This document shows positions 25,167 through 38,222 of a stretch of 64,000 nt of DNA, in pieces. Numbering within the stretch: the first letter of the stretch is position 1; the number at the start of each line of letters is the position of its first letter. The stretch spans positions 38,247,670 to 38,311,669 of the forward strand of contig OZ025248.1 of NCBI GenBank assembly GCA_964019135.1. Reading direction: 5' to 3'. This DNA is from Arenicola marina (taxonomy: Eukaryota; Annelida; Polychaeta; Arenicolidae). The notes beneath the pieces are model-generated. The model was given only the letters and a program-made list of their open reading frames with translations. It was not told where the DNA came from and searched no databases. Both the position numbers and the translations under genes were made by a program.

Positions 25167-25482
25167 GCGTCATCAGTCGGCAGGCGCAGACAGGTGCAAC
25201 ATGACGAGTCAGTAGGGGCAGAGTGGTACATTATGACGAGTCGGTAGGACAGAGTGGTACAACATAACGAGTCGGTAGGTGCGGAGTGGTACAACATGAC
25301 GAGTAGGTAGATGCAGAGTGGTGCAACATGACGAGTTGGTAGGGGCAGAGTGGTGCAACATGGCGACTCGGTAGGTGCAGAGTGGTAGAATATGACGAGT
25401 CGGTAGGTGCAGAGTGGTACAGCATGACGAATCGGTAGGTGCAGAGTGGTACAATATGACGAGTCGGTAGGTGCAGAGTGGT
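25167..25482 (+). repeat. 316-bp 10-monomer HOR inside domain B
   Basis: Anchors lie at 25,167 and 25,483. It differs from 23,758-24,073 at few bases (for example GTTGG here, CGTTGG there). The partner copy is 32,191-32,506. Confidence 0.86.
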
Positions 25483-26006
25483 GCGTCATCAGTCGGTAGG
25501 TGCAGACAGGTGCAACATGACGAGTCAGTAGGGGCAGAGTGGTACATTATGACGAGTCGGTAGGATAGAGTGGTACAACATAACGAGTCGGTAGGTGCAG
25601 AGTGGTACATGACGAGTAGGTAGATGCAGAGTGGTGCAACATGACGAGTTGGTAAGGGCAGAGTGGTGCAACATGGCGAGGCGGTAGGTGCAGAGTGGTA
25701 CAGCATGACGAATCGGTAGGTGCAGAGTGGTACAATATGACGAGTCGGTAGGTGCAGAGTGGTGCGTCATCAGTCGGTAGGTGCAGACAGGTGCAACATG
25801 ACGAGTTGGTAGGGGCAGAGTGGTGCAACATGACGAGTTGGTAGGGGCAGAGTGGTGCAACATGGCGAGTCGGTAGGTGCAGAGTGGTAGAATATGACGA
25901 GTCGGTAGGTGCAGAGTGGTACAATATGACGAGTCGGTAGGTGCAGAGTGGTGCAACATGACGAGTTGCTAGAGGCAGAGTGTTGCAATATGACGAGTCG
26001 GTAGGT

Positions 26007-29000
26007 GCAGAGTGGTACATTATGACGAGTCGGTAGGACAGAGTGGTACAACATAACGAGTCGGTAGGTGCAGAGTGGTACAACATGACGAGTAGGTAGA
26101 TGCAGAGTGGTGCGTCATCAGTCGGTAGGGGCAGAGTGGTGCAACATGGCGAGTCGGTAGGTGCAGAGTGGTAAAATATGACGAGTCGGTAGGGGCAGAG
26201 TGGTACAGCATGACGAATAGGTACGACAGAGTGGTACAACATAACGAGTCGGTAGGGGCAGAGTGGTACAGCATGACGAGTTGATAGAGGCAGAGTGTTG
26301 CAATATGACGAGTCGGTAGGTGCAGAGTGGTGCAACATGACGAGTCGGTAAGCACAGAATGGTACAACAAGACGAGTCGGTAGGTGCAGATTGGTACAAT
26401 ATGACGAGTCGGTAGGTGCAGAGTGGTGCAACATGACGAGTTGGTAGGGGCAGAGTGGTGCAACATGGCGAATCGGTACGACAGAGTGGTACAACATAAC
26501 GAGTCGGTAGGGGCAGAGTGGTACAGCATGACGAATCGGTAGGTGCAGAGTGGTGCAACATGACGAGTTGCTAGAGGCAGAGTGTTGCAATATGACGAGT
26601 CGGTAGGTGCAGAGTGGTGCAACATGACGAGTCGGTAGGCACAGAGTGGTACAACAAGACGAGTCGGTAGGTGCAGATTGGTACAATATGACGAGTCGGT
26701 AGGTGCAGAGTGGTGCAACATGACGAGTTGGTAAGGGCAGAGTGGTGCAACATGGCGAGTCGGTAGGTGCAGAGTGGTAAAATATGACGAGTCGGTACGG
26801 GCAGAGTGGTACAGCATGACGAATCGGTAGGTGCAGAGTGGTACAATATGACGAGTCGGTAGGTGCAGAGTGGTGCGTCATCAGTCGGTAGGGGCAGAGT
26901 GGTGCAACATGGCGAGTCGGTAGGTGCAGAGTGGTAAAATATGACGAGTCGGTAGGGGCAGAGTGGTACAGCATGACGAATCGGTACGACAGAGTGGTAC
27001 AACATAACGAGTCGGTAGGGGCAGAGTGGTACAGCACGACGAATCGGTAGGTGCAGAGTGGTACAATATGACGAGTCGGTAGGTGCAGAGTGGTGCGTCA
27101 TCAGTCGGTAGGAGCAGACAGGTGCAACATGACGAGTCAGTAGGGGCAGAGTGGTACATTATGACGAGTCGGTAGGACAGAGTGGTACAACATAACGAGT
27201 CGGTAGGTGCGGAGTGGTACAACAGGACGAGTAGGTAGATGCAGAGTGGTGCAACATGACGAGTTGGTAGGGGCAGAGTGGTGCAACATGGCGAGTCGGT
27301 AGGTGCAGAGTGGTAGAATATACGAGTCGGTAGGTGCAGAGTGGTACAGCATGACGAATCGGTAGGTGCAGAGTGGTACAACATGACGAGTCGGTAGGTG
27401 CAGAGTGGTGCGTCATCAGTCGGTAGGTGCAGACAGGTGCAACATGACGAGTCAGTAGGGGCAGAGTGGTACAACATAACGAGTCGGTAGGTGCAGAGTG
27501 GTACATGACGAGTAGGTAGATGCAGAGTGGTGCAACATGACGAGTTGGTAGGGGCAGAGTGGTGCAACATGGCGAGTTGGTAGGTGCAGAGTGGTATTAT
27601 ATGACGAGTCGGTAGGGGCAGAGTGGTGCAGCATGACGAATCGGTAGGTGCAGAGTGGTACAATAAGACGAGTCGGTAGGTGCAGAGTGGTGCGTCATCA
27701 GTCGGTAGGTGCAGACAGGTGCAACATGACGAGTTGGTAGGGGCAGAGTGGTGCAACATGGCGAGTCGGGAGGTGCCGAGTGGTAGAACAGGACGAGTCG
27801 GTAGGTGCAGAGTGGTGCAACATGACGAGTCGTTAGGTGCAGAGTGGTACAACACGACGAGTCGGTAGGGGCAGAGTGGTACATTATGACGATTCGGTAG
27901 GACAGAGTGGTAGAACATGACGAGTCGGTAGGTGCAGAGTGGTGCAACATGACGAGTTGGTAGGGGCAGAGTGGTGCAACATGGCGAGTCGGTAGGTGCA
28001 GAGTGGTAGAACAGGACGAGTCGGCAGGTGCAGAGTGGTGCAACATGACGAGACGGTAGGTGCAGAGTGGTAGAATATGACGAGTCGGTAGGTGCAGAGT
28101 GGTACAGCATGACGAATCGGTAGGTGCAGAGTGGTACAACATGACGAGTCGGTAGGTGCAGAGTGGCGCGTCATCAGTCGGTAGGTGCAGACAGGTGCAA
28201 CAGGACGAGTCAGTAGGGGCAGAGTGGTACATTATGACGAGTCGGTAGGACAGAGTGGTACAATATAACGAGTCGGTAGGTGCAGAGTGGTACATGACGA
28301 GTAGGTAGATGCAGAGTGGTGCAACATGACGAGTTGGTAGGGGCAGAGTGGTGCAACATGGCGAGTCGGTAGGTTCAGAGTGGTAAAATATGACGAGTCG
28401 GTAGGGGCAGAGTGGTACAGCATGACGAATCGGTAGGTGCAGAGTGGTACAATATGACGAGTCGGTAGGTGCAGAGTGGTGCGTCATCAGTCGGTAGGGG
28501 CAGAGTGGTGCAACATGGCGAGTCGGTAGGTGCAGAGTGGTAAAATATGACGAGTCGGTAGGGGCAGAGTGGTACAGCATGACGAATCGGTACGACACAG
28601 TGGTACAACATAACGAGGCGGTAGGGGCAGAGTGGTACAGCATGACGAATCGGTAGGTGCAGAATGGTGCAACATGACGAGTTGGTAGAGGCAGAGTGTT
28701 GGAATATGACGAGTCGGTAGGTGCAGAGTGGTGCAACATGGCGAGTCGGTAGGTGCAGAGTGGTAGAACTGGACGAGTCGGCAGGTGCAGAGTGGTGCAA
28801 CATGACGAGTCGTTAGGTGCAGAGTGGTAGAACATGACGAGTCGGTAGGTGCAGAGTGGTACAACAAGACGAGTCGGTAGATGCAGAGTGGTACAACATG
28901 CCGAGTAGGTAGGTGCAGTGTGGTGCAACATGACGAGTTGGTAGAGGCAGAGTGTTGCCATATGACGAGTCGGTAGGTGCAGGGTGGTACATGACGAGTC

Positions 29001-32000
29001 AGTAGGTGCAGAGTGGTGCAACATGACGAGTCAGTAGGGGCAGAGTGGTACATTATGACGAGTCGGTAGGACAGAGTTGTAAAATATGACGAGTCGGTAG
29101 GTGCAGAGTGGTGCGTCATCAGTCGGTAGGTGCAGACAGGTGCAACATGACGAGTTGGTAGGGGCAGAGTGGTGCAACATGGCGAGTCGGTAGGTGCAGA
29201 GTGGTGCAAAATGACGAGTCGTTAGGTGCAGAGTGGTACAACATGACGAGTAGGTAGGTGCAGAGTGGTGCAACATGACGAGTTGGTAGGGGCAGAGTGT
29301 TGCCATATGACGAGTCGGTAGGTGCAGAGTGGTACATGACGAGTCGGTAGGTGCAGAGTGGTGCAACATGACGAATCAGTAGGGGCAGAGTGGTACATTA
29401 TGACGAGTCGGTAGGACAGAGTGGTACAACATAACGAGTCGGTAGGTGCAGAGTGGTACAACATGACGAGTAGGTAGATGCAGAGTGGTGCGTCATCAGT
29501 CGGTAGGGGCAGAGTGATGCAACATGGCGAGTCGGTAGGTGCAGAGTGGTAAAATATGACGAGTCGGTAGGGGCAGAGTGGTACAGCATGACGAATCGGT
29601 ACGACAGAGTGGTACAACATAACGAGTCGGTAGGGGCAGAGTGGTACAGCATGACGAGTTGATAGAGGCAGTGTGTTGCAATATGACGAGTCGGTAGGTG
29701 CAGAGTGGTGCAACATGACGAGTCGGTAAGCACAGAATGGTACAACAAGACGAGTCGGTAGGTGCAGATTGGTACAATATGACGAGTCGGTAGGTGCAGA
29801 GTGGTGCAACATGACGAGTTGGTAGGGGCAGAGTGGTGCAACATGGCGAGTCGGTAGGTGCAAAGTGGTAAAATATGACGAGTCGGTAGGGGCAGAGTGG
29901 TACAGCATGACGAATCGGTAGGTGCAGAGTGGTACAATATGACGAGTCGGTAGGTGCAGAGTGGTGCGTCATCAGTCGGTAGGTGCAGACAGGTGCAACA
30001 TGACGAGTCAGTAGGGGCAGAGTGGTACATTATGACGAGTCGGTAGGACAGAGTGGTACAACATAACGAGTCGGTAGGTGCGGAGTGGTACAACATGACG
30101 AGTAGGTAGATGCAGAGTGGTGCAACATGACGAGTTGGTAGGGGCAGAGTGGTGCAACATGGCGAGTCGGTAGGTGCAGAGTGGTAGAATATGACGAGTC
30201 GGTAGGTGCAGAGTGGTACAGCATGACGAATCGGTAGGTGCAGAGTGGTACAACATGACGAGTCGGTAGGTGCAGAGTGGTGCGTCATCAGTCGGTAGGT
30301 GCAGACAGGTGCAACATGACGAGTCAGTAGGGGCAGAGTGGTACAACATAACGAGTCGGTAGGTGCAGAGTGGTACATGACGAGTAGGTAGATGCAGAGT
30401 GGTGCAACATGACGAGTTGGTAGGGGCAGAGTGGTGCAACATGGCGAGTCGGTAGGTGCCGAGTGGTAGAACAGGACGAGTCGGTAGGTGCAGAGTGGTG
30501 CAATATGAGGAGTCGTTAGGTGCAGAGTGGTACAACATGACGAATCGGTAGGTGCAGAGTGGTACATGACGAGTCGGTAGGTGCAGAGTGGTGCAACACG
30601 ACGAGTCGGTAGGGGCAGAGTGGTACATTATGACGATTCGGTAGGACAGAGTGGTAGAACATGACGAGTCGGTACGACAGAGTGGTACAACATAACGAGT
30701 CGGTAGGGCAGAGTGGTACAGCATGACGAATCGGTAGGTGCAGAGTGGTACAATATGACGAGTCGGTAGGCGCAGAGTGGTGCGTCATCAGTCGGCAGGC
30801 GCAGACAGGTGCAACATGACGAGTCAGTAGGGGCAGAGTGGTACATTATGACGAGTCGGTAGGACAGAGTGGTACAACATAACGAGTCGGTAGGTGCGGA
30901 GTGGTACAACATGACGAGTAGGTAGATGCAGAGTGGTGCAACATGACGCGTTGGTAGGGGCAGAGTGGTGCAACATGGCGACTCGGTAGGTGCAGAGTGG
31001 TAGAATATGACGAGTCGGTAGGTGCAGAGTGGTACAGCATGACGAATCGGTAGGTGCAGAGTGGTACAATATGACGAGTCGGTAGGTGCAGAGTGGTGCG
31101 TCATCAGTCGGTAGGTGCAGACAGGTGCAACATGACGAGTCAGTAGGGGCAGAGTGGTACATTATGACGAGTCGGTAGGTGCAGAGTGGTGCGTCATCAG
31201 TCGGTAGGTGCAGACAGGTGCAACATGACGAGTCAGTAGGGGCAGAGTGGTACAACATAACGAGTCGGTAGGTGCAGAGTGGTACATGACGAGTAGGTAG
31301 ATGCAGAGTGGTGCAACATGACGAGTTGGTAGGGGCAGAGTGGTGCAACATGGCGAGTCGGTAGGTGCCGAGTGGTAGAACAGGACGAGTCGGTAGGTGC
31401 AGAGTGGTGCAATATGAGGAGTCGTTAGGTGCAGAGTGGTACAACATGACGAATCGGTAGGTGCAGAGTGGTACATGACGAGTCGGTAGGTGCAGAGTGG
31501 TGCAACACGACGAGTCGGTAGGGGCAGAGTGGTACATTATGACGATTCGGTAGGACAGAGTGGTAGAACATGACGAGTCGGTACGACAGAGTGGTACAAC
31601 ATAACGAGTCGGTAGGGCAGAGTGGTACAGCATGACGAATCGGTAGGTGCAGAGTGGTACAACATGACGAGTCGGTAGGTGCAGAGTGGTGCGTCATCAG
31701 TCGGTAGGTGCAGACAGGTGCAACATGACGAGTCAGTAGGGGCAGAGTGGTACAACATAACGAGTCGGTAGGTGCAGAGTGGTACATGACGAGTAGGTAG
31801 ATGCAGAGTGGTGCAACATGACGAGTTGGTAGGGGCAGAGTGGTGCAACATGGCGAGTCGGTAGGTGCCGAGTGGTAGAACAGGACGAGTCCGTAGGTGC
31901 AGAGTGGTGCAATATGAGGAGTCGTTAGGTGCAGAGTGGTACAACATGACGAATCGGTAGGTGCAGAGTGGTACATGACGAGTCGGTAGGTGCAGAGTGG

Positions 32001-32978
32001 TGCAACACGACGAGTCGGTAGGGGCAGAGTGGTACATTATGACGATTCGGTAGGACAGAGTGGTAGAACATGACGAGTCGGTACGACAGAGTGGTACAAC
32101 ATAACGAGTCGGTAGGGCAGAGTGGTACAGCATGACGAATCGGTAGGTGCAGAGTGGTACAATATGACGAGTCGGTAGGCGCAGAGTGGTGCGTCATCAG
32201 TCGGCAGGCGCAGACAGGTGCAACATGACGAGTCAGTAGGGGCAGAGTGGTACATTATGACGAGTCGGTAGGACAGAGTGGTACAACATAACGAGTCGGT
32301 AGGTGCGGAGTGGTACAACATGACGAGTAGGTAGATGCAGAGTGGTGCAACATGACGAGTTGGTAGGGGCAGAGTGGTGCAACATGGCGACTCGGTAGGT
32401 GCAGAGTGGTAGAATATGACGAGTCGGTAGGTGCAGAGTGGTACAGCATGACGAATCGGTAGGTGCAGAGTGGTACAATATGACGAGTCGGTAGGTGCAG
32501 AGTGGTGCGTCATCAGTCGGTAGGTGCAGACAGGTGCAACATGACGAGTCAGTAGGGGCAGAGTGGTACATTATGACGAGTCGGTAGGATAGAGTGGTAC
32601 AACATAACGAGTCGGTAGGTGCAGAGTGGTACATGACGAGTAGGTAGATGCAGAGTGGTGCAACATGACGAGTTGGTAAGGGCAGAGTGGTGCAACATGG
32701 CGAGGCGGTAGGTGCAGAGTGGTACAGCATGACGAATCGGTAGGTGCAGAGTGGTACAATATGACGAGTCGGTAGGTGCAGAGTGGTGCGTCATCAGTCG
32801 GTAGGTGCAGACAGGTGCAACATGACGAGTTGGTAGGGGCAGAGTGGTGCAACATGACGAGTTGGTAGGGGCAGAGTGGTGCAACATGGCGAGTCGGTAG
32901 GTGCAGAGTGGTAGAATATGACGAGTCGGTAGGTGCAGAGTGGTACAATATGACGAGTCGGTAGGTGCAGAGTGGTGC
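26007..32978 (+). repeat. 7,024-bp tandem duplication, second copy
   Basis: This is the partner of 18,983-25,954. A 52-bp junction (25,955-26,006), holding a GTTGCTAGAGGCAG monomer, separates the copies. On the right, identity stops at 32,978, where the second copy continues with CATCATTCGG and the first with CAACATGACG. The lack of divergence indicates a very recent event or an assembly duplication. Confidence 0.93.
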
Positions 32979-33356
32979 GTCATCATTCGGTAGGTGCAGA
33001 GTGGTAGAACATGACGAGTCGGTAGGGGCAAAGTGGTGCAACATGACGAGTTGGTAGGGGCAGAGTGGTGCGACATCACGAGTCAGTAGGGGCAGAGTGG
33101 TGCAATATGACGAGTCGATAGGTGCAGAGCGGTACAACATGACGAGTCGGTAGGGGCAGAGTGGTACAGCATGACGAGTCGGTACGACAGAGGGGTACAA
33201 CATGACGAGTCGGTAGGGGCAGAGTGGTACAGCATGACGAATCGGTAGGTGCAGAGTGGTACAATATGACGAGTCGGTAGGTGCAGAGTGGTACAGCATG
33301 ACGAATCGGTAGGTGCAGAGTGGTACAATATGACGAGTCGGTAGGTGCAGAGTGGT

Positions 33357-33672
33357 GCGTCATCAGTCGGCAGGTGCAGACAGGTGCAACATGACGAGTC
33401 AGTAGGGGCAGAGTGGTACATTATGACGAGTCGGTAGGACAGAGTGGTACAACATGACGAGTCGGTAGGTGCGGAGTGGTACAACATGACGAGTAGGTAG
33501 ATGCAGAGTGGTGCAACATGACGAGTTGGTAGGGGCAGAGTGGTGCAACATGGCGAGTCGGTAGGTGCAGAGTGGTAGAATATGACGAGTCGGTAGGGGC
33601 AGAGTGGTACAGTATGACGAATCGGTAGGTGCAGAGTGGTACAATATGACGATTCGATAGGTGCAGAGCGGT
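33357..33672 (+). repeat. 316-bp 10-monomer HOR at the start of A2
   Basis: Anchors lie at 33,357 and 33,673. The canonical order of ten is kept, with private changes (CATGACGAG at monomer 3-4, CAGTAT tail at 8, GACGATTCGATAGG at 10). Confidence 0.85.
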
Positions 33673-34905
33673 GCGTCATCAGTCGGTAGGTGCAGACAGG
33701 TGCAACATGACGAGTTGGTAGGGGCAGAGTGGTGCAACATGGCGAGTCGGTAGGTGCCGAGTGGTAGAACAGGACGAGTCGGTAGGTGCAGAGTGGTGCA
33801 ACATGACGAGTCGTTAGGTGCAGAGTGGTACAACATGACGGGTCGGTAGGTGCAGAGTGGTACATGACGAGTTGGTAGGGGCAGAGTGGGGCAACATGGC
33901 GAGTCGGTAGGTGCAGAGTGGTAGAATATGACGAGTCGGTAGGGGCAGAGTGGTACAGCATAACGAATCGGTAGGTGCAGAGTGGTACAATATGACGAGT
34001 CGGTAGGTGCAGAGTGGTGCTTCATCAGTCGGTAGGTGCAGACGGGTGCAACATGACGAGTTGGTAGGGGCAGAGTGTTGCAACATGACGAGTTGGTAGG
34101 GGCAGAGTGGTGCAACATGGCGAGTCGGTAGGTGCAGGGTGGTAGAATATGACGAGTCGGTAGGGGCAGAGTGGTACAGCATGACGAATCGGTAGGTGCA
34201 GAGTAGTACAATATGACGAGTCGGTAGGTGCAGAGTCGTGCGTCATCAGTCGGTAGATGCAGACAGGTGCAACATGACGAGTTGGTAGGGGCAGAGTGGT
34301 GCAACATGGCGAGTCGGTAGGTTCAGAGTGGTACAACATGACGAGTGGGTAGGTGCAGAGTGGTGCAATATGACGAGTCGGTAGGGGCAGAGTGGTACAG
34401 CATGACGAGTCGGTAGGTGCAGACTGGTGCAACATGACGAGTCGGTAGGGGCAGAGTGGTACAACATGAAGAGTCGGTAGGGAAAGAGTGGTACAGCATG
34501 ACGAGTCGGTAGGCGCAGAGTGGTGCAACATGACGAGTCGTTAGGTGCAAACTGTTGCAACATGGCGAGTCCGTAGGTGCAGAGTGGTAGAACATGACGA
34601 GTCGGTAGGGGCAGAGTGGTACAACATGACGAGTCGGTAAGTGCAGAGTGGTACAATATGACGAGTCGGTAGGTGCAGAGTGGTGCGTCATCAGTCGGTA
34701 GGTGCAGACAGGTGCAACATGACGAGTCAGTAGGGGCAGAGTGGTGCAACATGACGAGTTGGTAGGGGCAGAGTGGTGCAACATGGCGAGTCGGTAGGTG
34801 CAGAGTGGTAAAATATGACGAGTCTGTAGGGGAAGAGTGGTACAGCATGACGAATCAGTAGGTGCAGAGTGGTACAATATGACGAGTCGGTAGGTGCAGA
34901 GTGGT

Positions 34906-35221
34906 GCGTCACCAGTCGGTAGGTGCAGACAGGTGCAACATGACGAGTCAGTAGGGGCAGAGTGGTACATTATGACGAGTCGGTAGGACAGAGTGGTACA
35001 ACATAGCGTGTCGGTAGGTGCGGAGTGGAACAACATGACGAGTAGGTAGATGCAGAGTGGTGCAACATGACGAGTTGGTAGGGGCAGAGTGGTGCAACAT
35101 GGCGAGTCGGTAGGTGCAGAGTGGTAGAATATGACGAGTCGGTAGGGGCAGAGTGGTACAGCATGACGAATCGGTAGGTGCAGAGTAGTACAATATGACG
35201 AGTCGGTAGGTGCAGAGTGGT
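34906..35221 (+). repeat. 316-bp 10-monomer HOR
   Basis: Anchors lie at 34,906 and 35,222. It is the AGCGTGTCGG / TGCGGAGTGGAAC type. The same segment recurs 3,001 bp downstream at 37,907-38,222. Confidence 0.87.
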
Positions 35222-37906
35222 GCGTCATCAGTCGGTAGGTGCAGACAGGTGCAACATGACGAGTCAGTAAGGGCAGAGTGGTACATTATGACGAGTCGGT
35301 AGGACAGAGTGGTACAACATAACGAGTCGGTAGATGCAGAGTGGCACAACATGACGAGTAGTTAGATGCAGAGTGGTGCAACATGACGAGTCGGTAGGGG
35401 CAGAGAGGTACAGCATGACGAATCGGTAGGTGCAGAGTGGTACAATATGACGAGTCGGTAGGTGCAGAGTGGGGCGTCATCAGTCGGTAGGTGCAGACAG
35501 GTGCAACATGACGAGTTGGTAGGGGCAGACTGATGCAACATGGCGAGTCGGCAGGTGCCGAGTGGTACAATATGATGAGTCGGTAGGTGCAGAGTGGGGC
35601 GTCATCAGTCGGTAGGTGCAGACAGGTGCAACATGACGAGTTGGTAGGGGCAGACTGATGTAACATGGCGAGTCGGTAGGTGCAGAGTGGTGGAACAGGA
35701 CGAGTCGGTAGGTGCAGAGTGGTGCAACATGACGAGTCGTTAGGTGCCGAGTGGTACAACATGACGAGTCGGCAGGTGCAGAGTGGTACAACAAGACGAT
35801 TCGGTAGGTGCAGAGTGGTGCAACATGACGAGTTGGTAGGGGCAGAGTGGTAGAATATGACGAGTCGGTAGGTGCAGAGTGGTACATGACGAGTCGGTAG
35901 GGGCAGAGTGGTGCAACACGACGAGTCGATAGGGGCAGAGTGGTACATTATGACGAGTCGGTAAGACAGAGTGGTAGAACATGACGAGTCGGTAGGGGCA
36001 GAGTGGTACAGCATGACGAGTCGGTAGGTTCAGAGTGGCAGACCATGGCGAGTCGGTAGGGGCAGAGTGGTGCAACAAGACGAGACGGTAGAGGCAGAGT
36101 GGTACAGCATGACGAGTCGGTAGGTGCAGAGTGGTGCAACATGACGAGTTGGTAGGGGCAGAGTGGTGCAACATGGCGAGTCGGTAGGTGCAGAGTGGTG
36201 CAAGATGAAGAGTCAGTAGGGGCAGAGTGGTACATTATGACGAGTCGGTAGGACAGAGTGGTACAACATGCCGAGTAGGTAGGCGCAGAGTGGTACAACA
36301 TGACGAGTTGGTAGAGGCAGAGTGTTGCCATATGACGAGTCGGTAGGTGCAGAGTGGTACATGACGAGTCGGTAGGTGCAGAGTGGTGCAAGATGAAGGG
36401 TCGGTAGGGGCAGAGTGGTACATTATGACGAGTCGGTAGGACAGAGTGGTACAATATGACGAGTCGGTAGGTGCAGAGTCGTGCGTCATCAGTCGGTAGG
36501 TGCAGACAGGTGCAACAGGACGAGTTGGTAGGGGCAGTGTGGTGCAACATGGCGAGTAGGTAGGCGCAGAGTGGTACAACATGACGAGTAGCTAGATGCA
36601 GAGTGGTGCAACATGACGAGTTGGCAGGGGCAGAGTGGTGCAACATGACGAGTCGGTAGGTGCAGAGTGGTAGAATATGACGAGTCGGTAGGGGCAGAGT
36701 GGTACAGCATGACGAGTCGGTAGGTGCAGAGTGGTACAATATGACGAGTCGGTAGGTGCAGAGTCGTGCGTCATCAGTCGGTAGGTGCAGACAGGTGCAA
36801 CATGACGAGTTGGTAGGGGCAGAGTGGTGCAACATGGCGAGTCGGTAGGTGCAGAGTGGTAGGACATGACGAATCGGTAGGTGCAGAATGGTGCAACATG
36901 ACGAGTCGTTAGGTGCAGAGTGGTACAACATGACGAGTAGGTAGGTGCAGAGTGGTGCAACATGACGGGTTGGTAGGGGCAGCGTGTTGCCATATGACGA
37001 GTCAGTAGGTGCAGAGTGGTGCAACATGACGAGTCAGTAGTATCAGAGTGGTACATTATGACAAGTCGGTAGGACAGAGTGGTACAATATAACGTGTCGG
37101 TAGGTGCTGAGTGGTACAACATGACGAGTAGGTAGATGCAGAGTGGTGCAACATGACGAGTTGGTAGGGGCAGAGTGGTGCAACATGGCGAGTCGGTAGG
37201 TGCAGAGTGGTATAATATGACGAGTCGGTAGGTGCAGAGTGGTGCGTCATCAGTCGGTAGCTGCAGAGTGGTAGAACATGACGGGTGGGTAGGTGCAGAG
37301 TGGTGCAATATGACGAGTCGGTAGGGGCAGAGTGGTACAGCATGACGAGTCTGTAGGTGCAGAGTGGTACAGCATGACGAGTGGGTAACTGCAGAGTGGT
37401 GCAATATGACGAGTCGGTAGGGGCAGAGTGGTACAGCATGACGAGTCGGTAGGTGCAGAGTGGTGCAACATGACGAGTCGGTAGGGGCAGAGTGGTACAA
37501 CATGAAGAGTCGGTAGGGAAAGAGTGGTACAGCATGACGAGTCGGTAGGTGCAGAGTGGTGCAACATGACGAGTCGTTAGGTGCAAACTGTTGCAACATG
37601 GCGAGTCCGTAGGTGCAGAGTGGTAGAACATGACGAGTCGGTAGGGGCAGAGTGGTACATGACGAGTCGGTAGGTGCAGAGTGGTACAATATGACGAGTC
37701 GGTAGGTGCAGAGTGGTGCGTCATCAGTCGGTAGGTGCAGACGGGTGCAACATGACGAGTTGGTAGGGGCAGAGTGGTGCAACATGGCGAGTCGGTAGGT
37801 GCAGAGTGGTAAAATATGACGAGTCGGTAGGGGAAGTGTGGTACAGCATGACGAATCAGTAGGTGCAGAGTGGTACAATATGACGAGTCGGTAGGTGCAG
37901 AGTGGT

Positions 37907-38222
37907 GTGTCACCAGTCGGTAGGTGCAGACAGGTGCAACATGACGAGTCAGTAGGGGCAGAGTGGTACATTATGACGAGTTGGTAGGACAGAGTGGTAC
38001 AACATAGCGTGTCGGTAGGTGCGGAGTGGAACAACATGACGAGTAGGTAGATGCAGAGTGGGGCAACATGACGAGTTGGGAGGGGCAGAGTGGTGCAACA
38101 TGGCGAGTCGGTAGGTGCAGAGTGGTAGAATATGACGAGTCGGTAGGGGCAGAGTGGTACAGCATGACGAATCGGTAGGTGCAGAGTAGTACAATATGAC
38201 GAGTCGGTAGGTGCAGACTGGT
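37907..38222 (+). repeat. 316-bp 10-monomer HOR
   Basis: The left anchor is the variant GTGTCACCA at 37,907 and the right anchor is at 38,223. The order is as at 34,906. Confidence 0.84.

Larger units (their letters stand above)
18983..25954 (+). repeat. 7,024-bp tandem duplication, first copy
   Basis: This region matches 26,007-32,978 at a constant offset of 7,024 bp with no indel. Private variants occur at equivalent positions in both: GGTATTATATG (20,569), AGAACTGGACG (21,741), GACACAGTGG (21,570), GGCAGTGTGTTG (22,644), GAGTCCGTAGG (24,864), AGAATATACG (20,291). I found no difference at any site I compared. Most 316- and 500-bp units of domain B lie inside. Confidence 0.93.
13483..33190 (+). 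repeat. Satellite domain B
   Basis: This domain is distinguished by monomers with GGTACGACAG (first at 13,483, last near 33,181) and TAGGCACAG or TAAGCACAG, which I did not see outside it. It lacks the A markers TAGGGAAAGAG, GTATCAG and AAACTGTTG. It holds 500-bp 16-mers, 316-bp 10-mers and a 7,024-bp tandem duplication. The left edge is sharp. The right edge is fuzzy: the duplication stops at 32,978, an A-type CATCATTCGG monomer follows at once, and one more GGTACGACAG copy lies at about 33,181. Confidence 0.8.
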
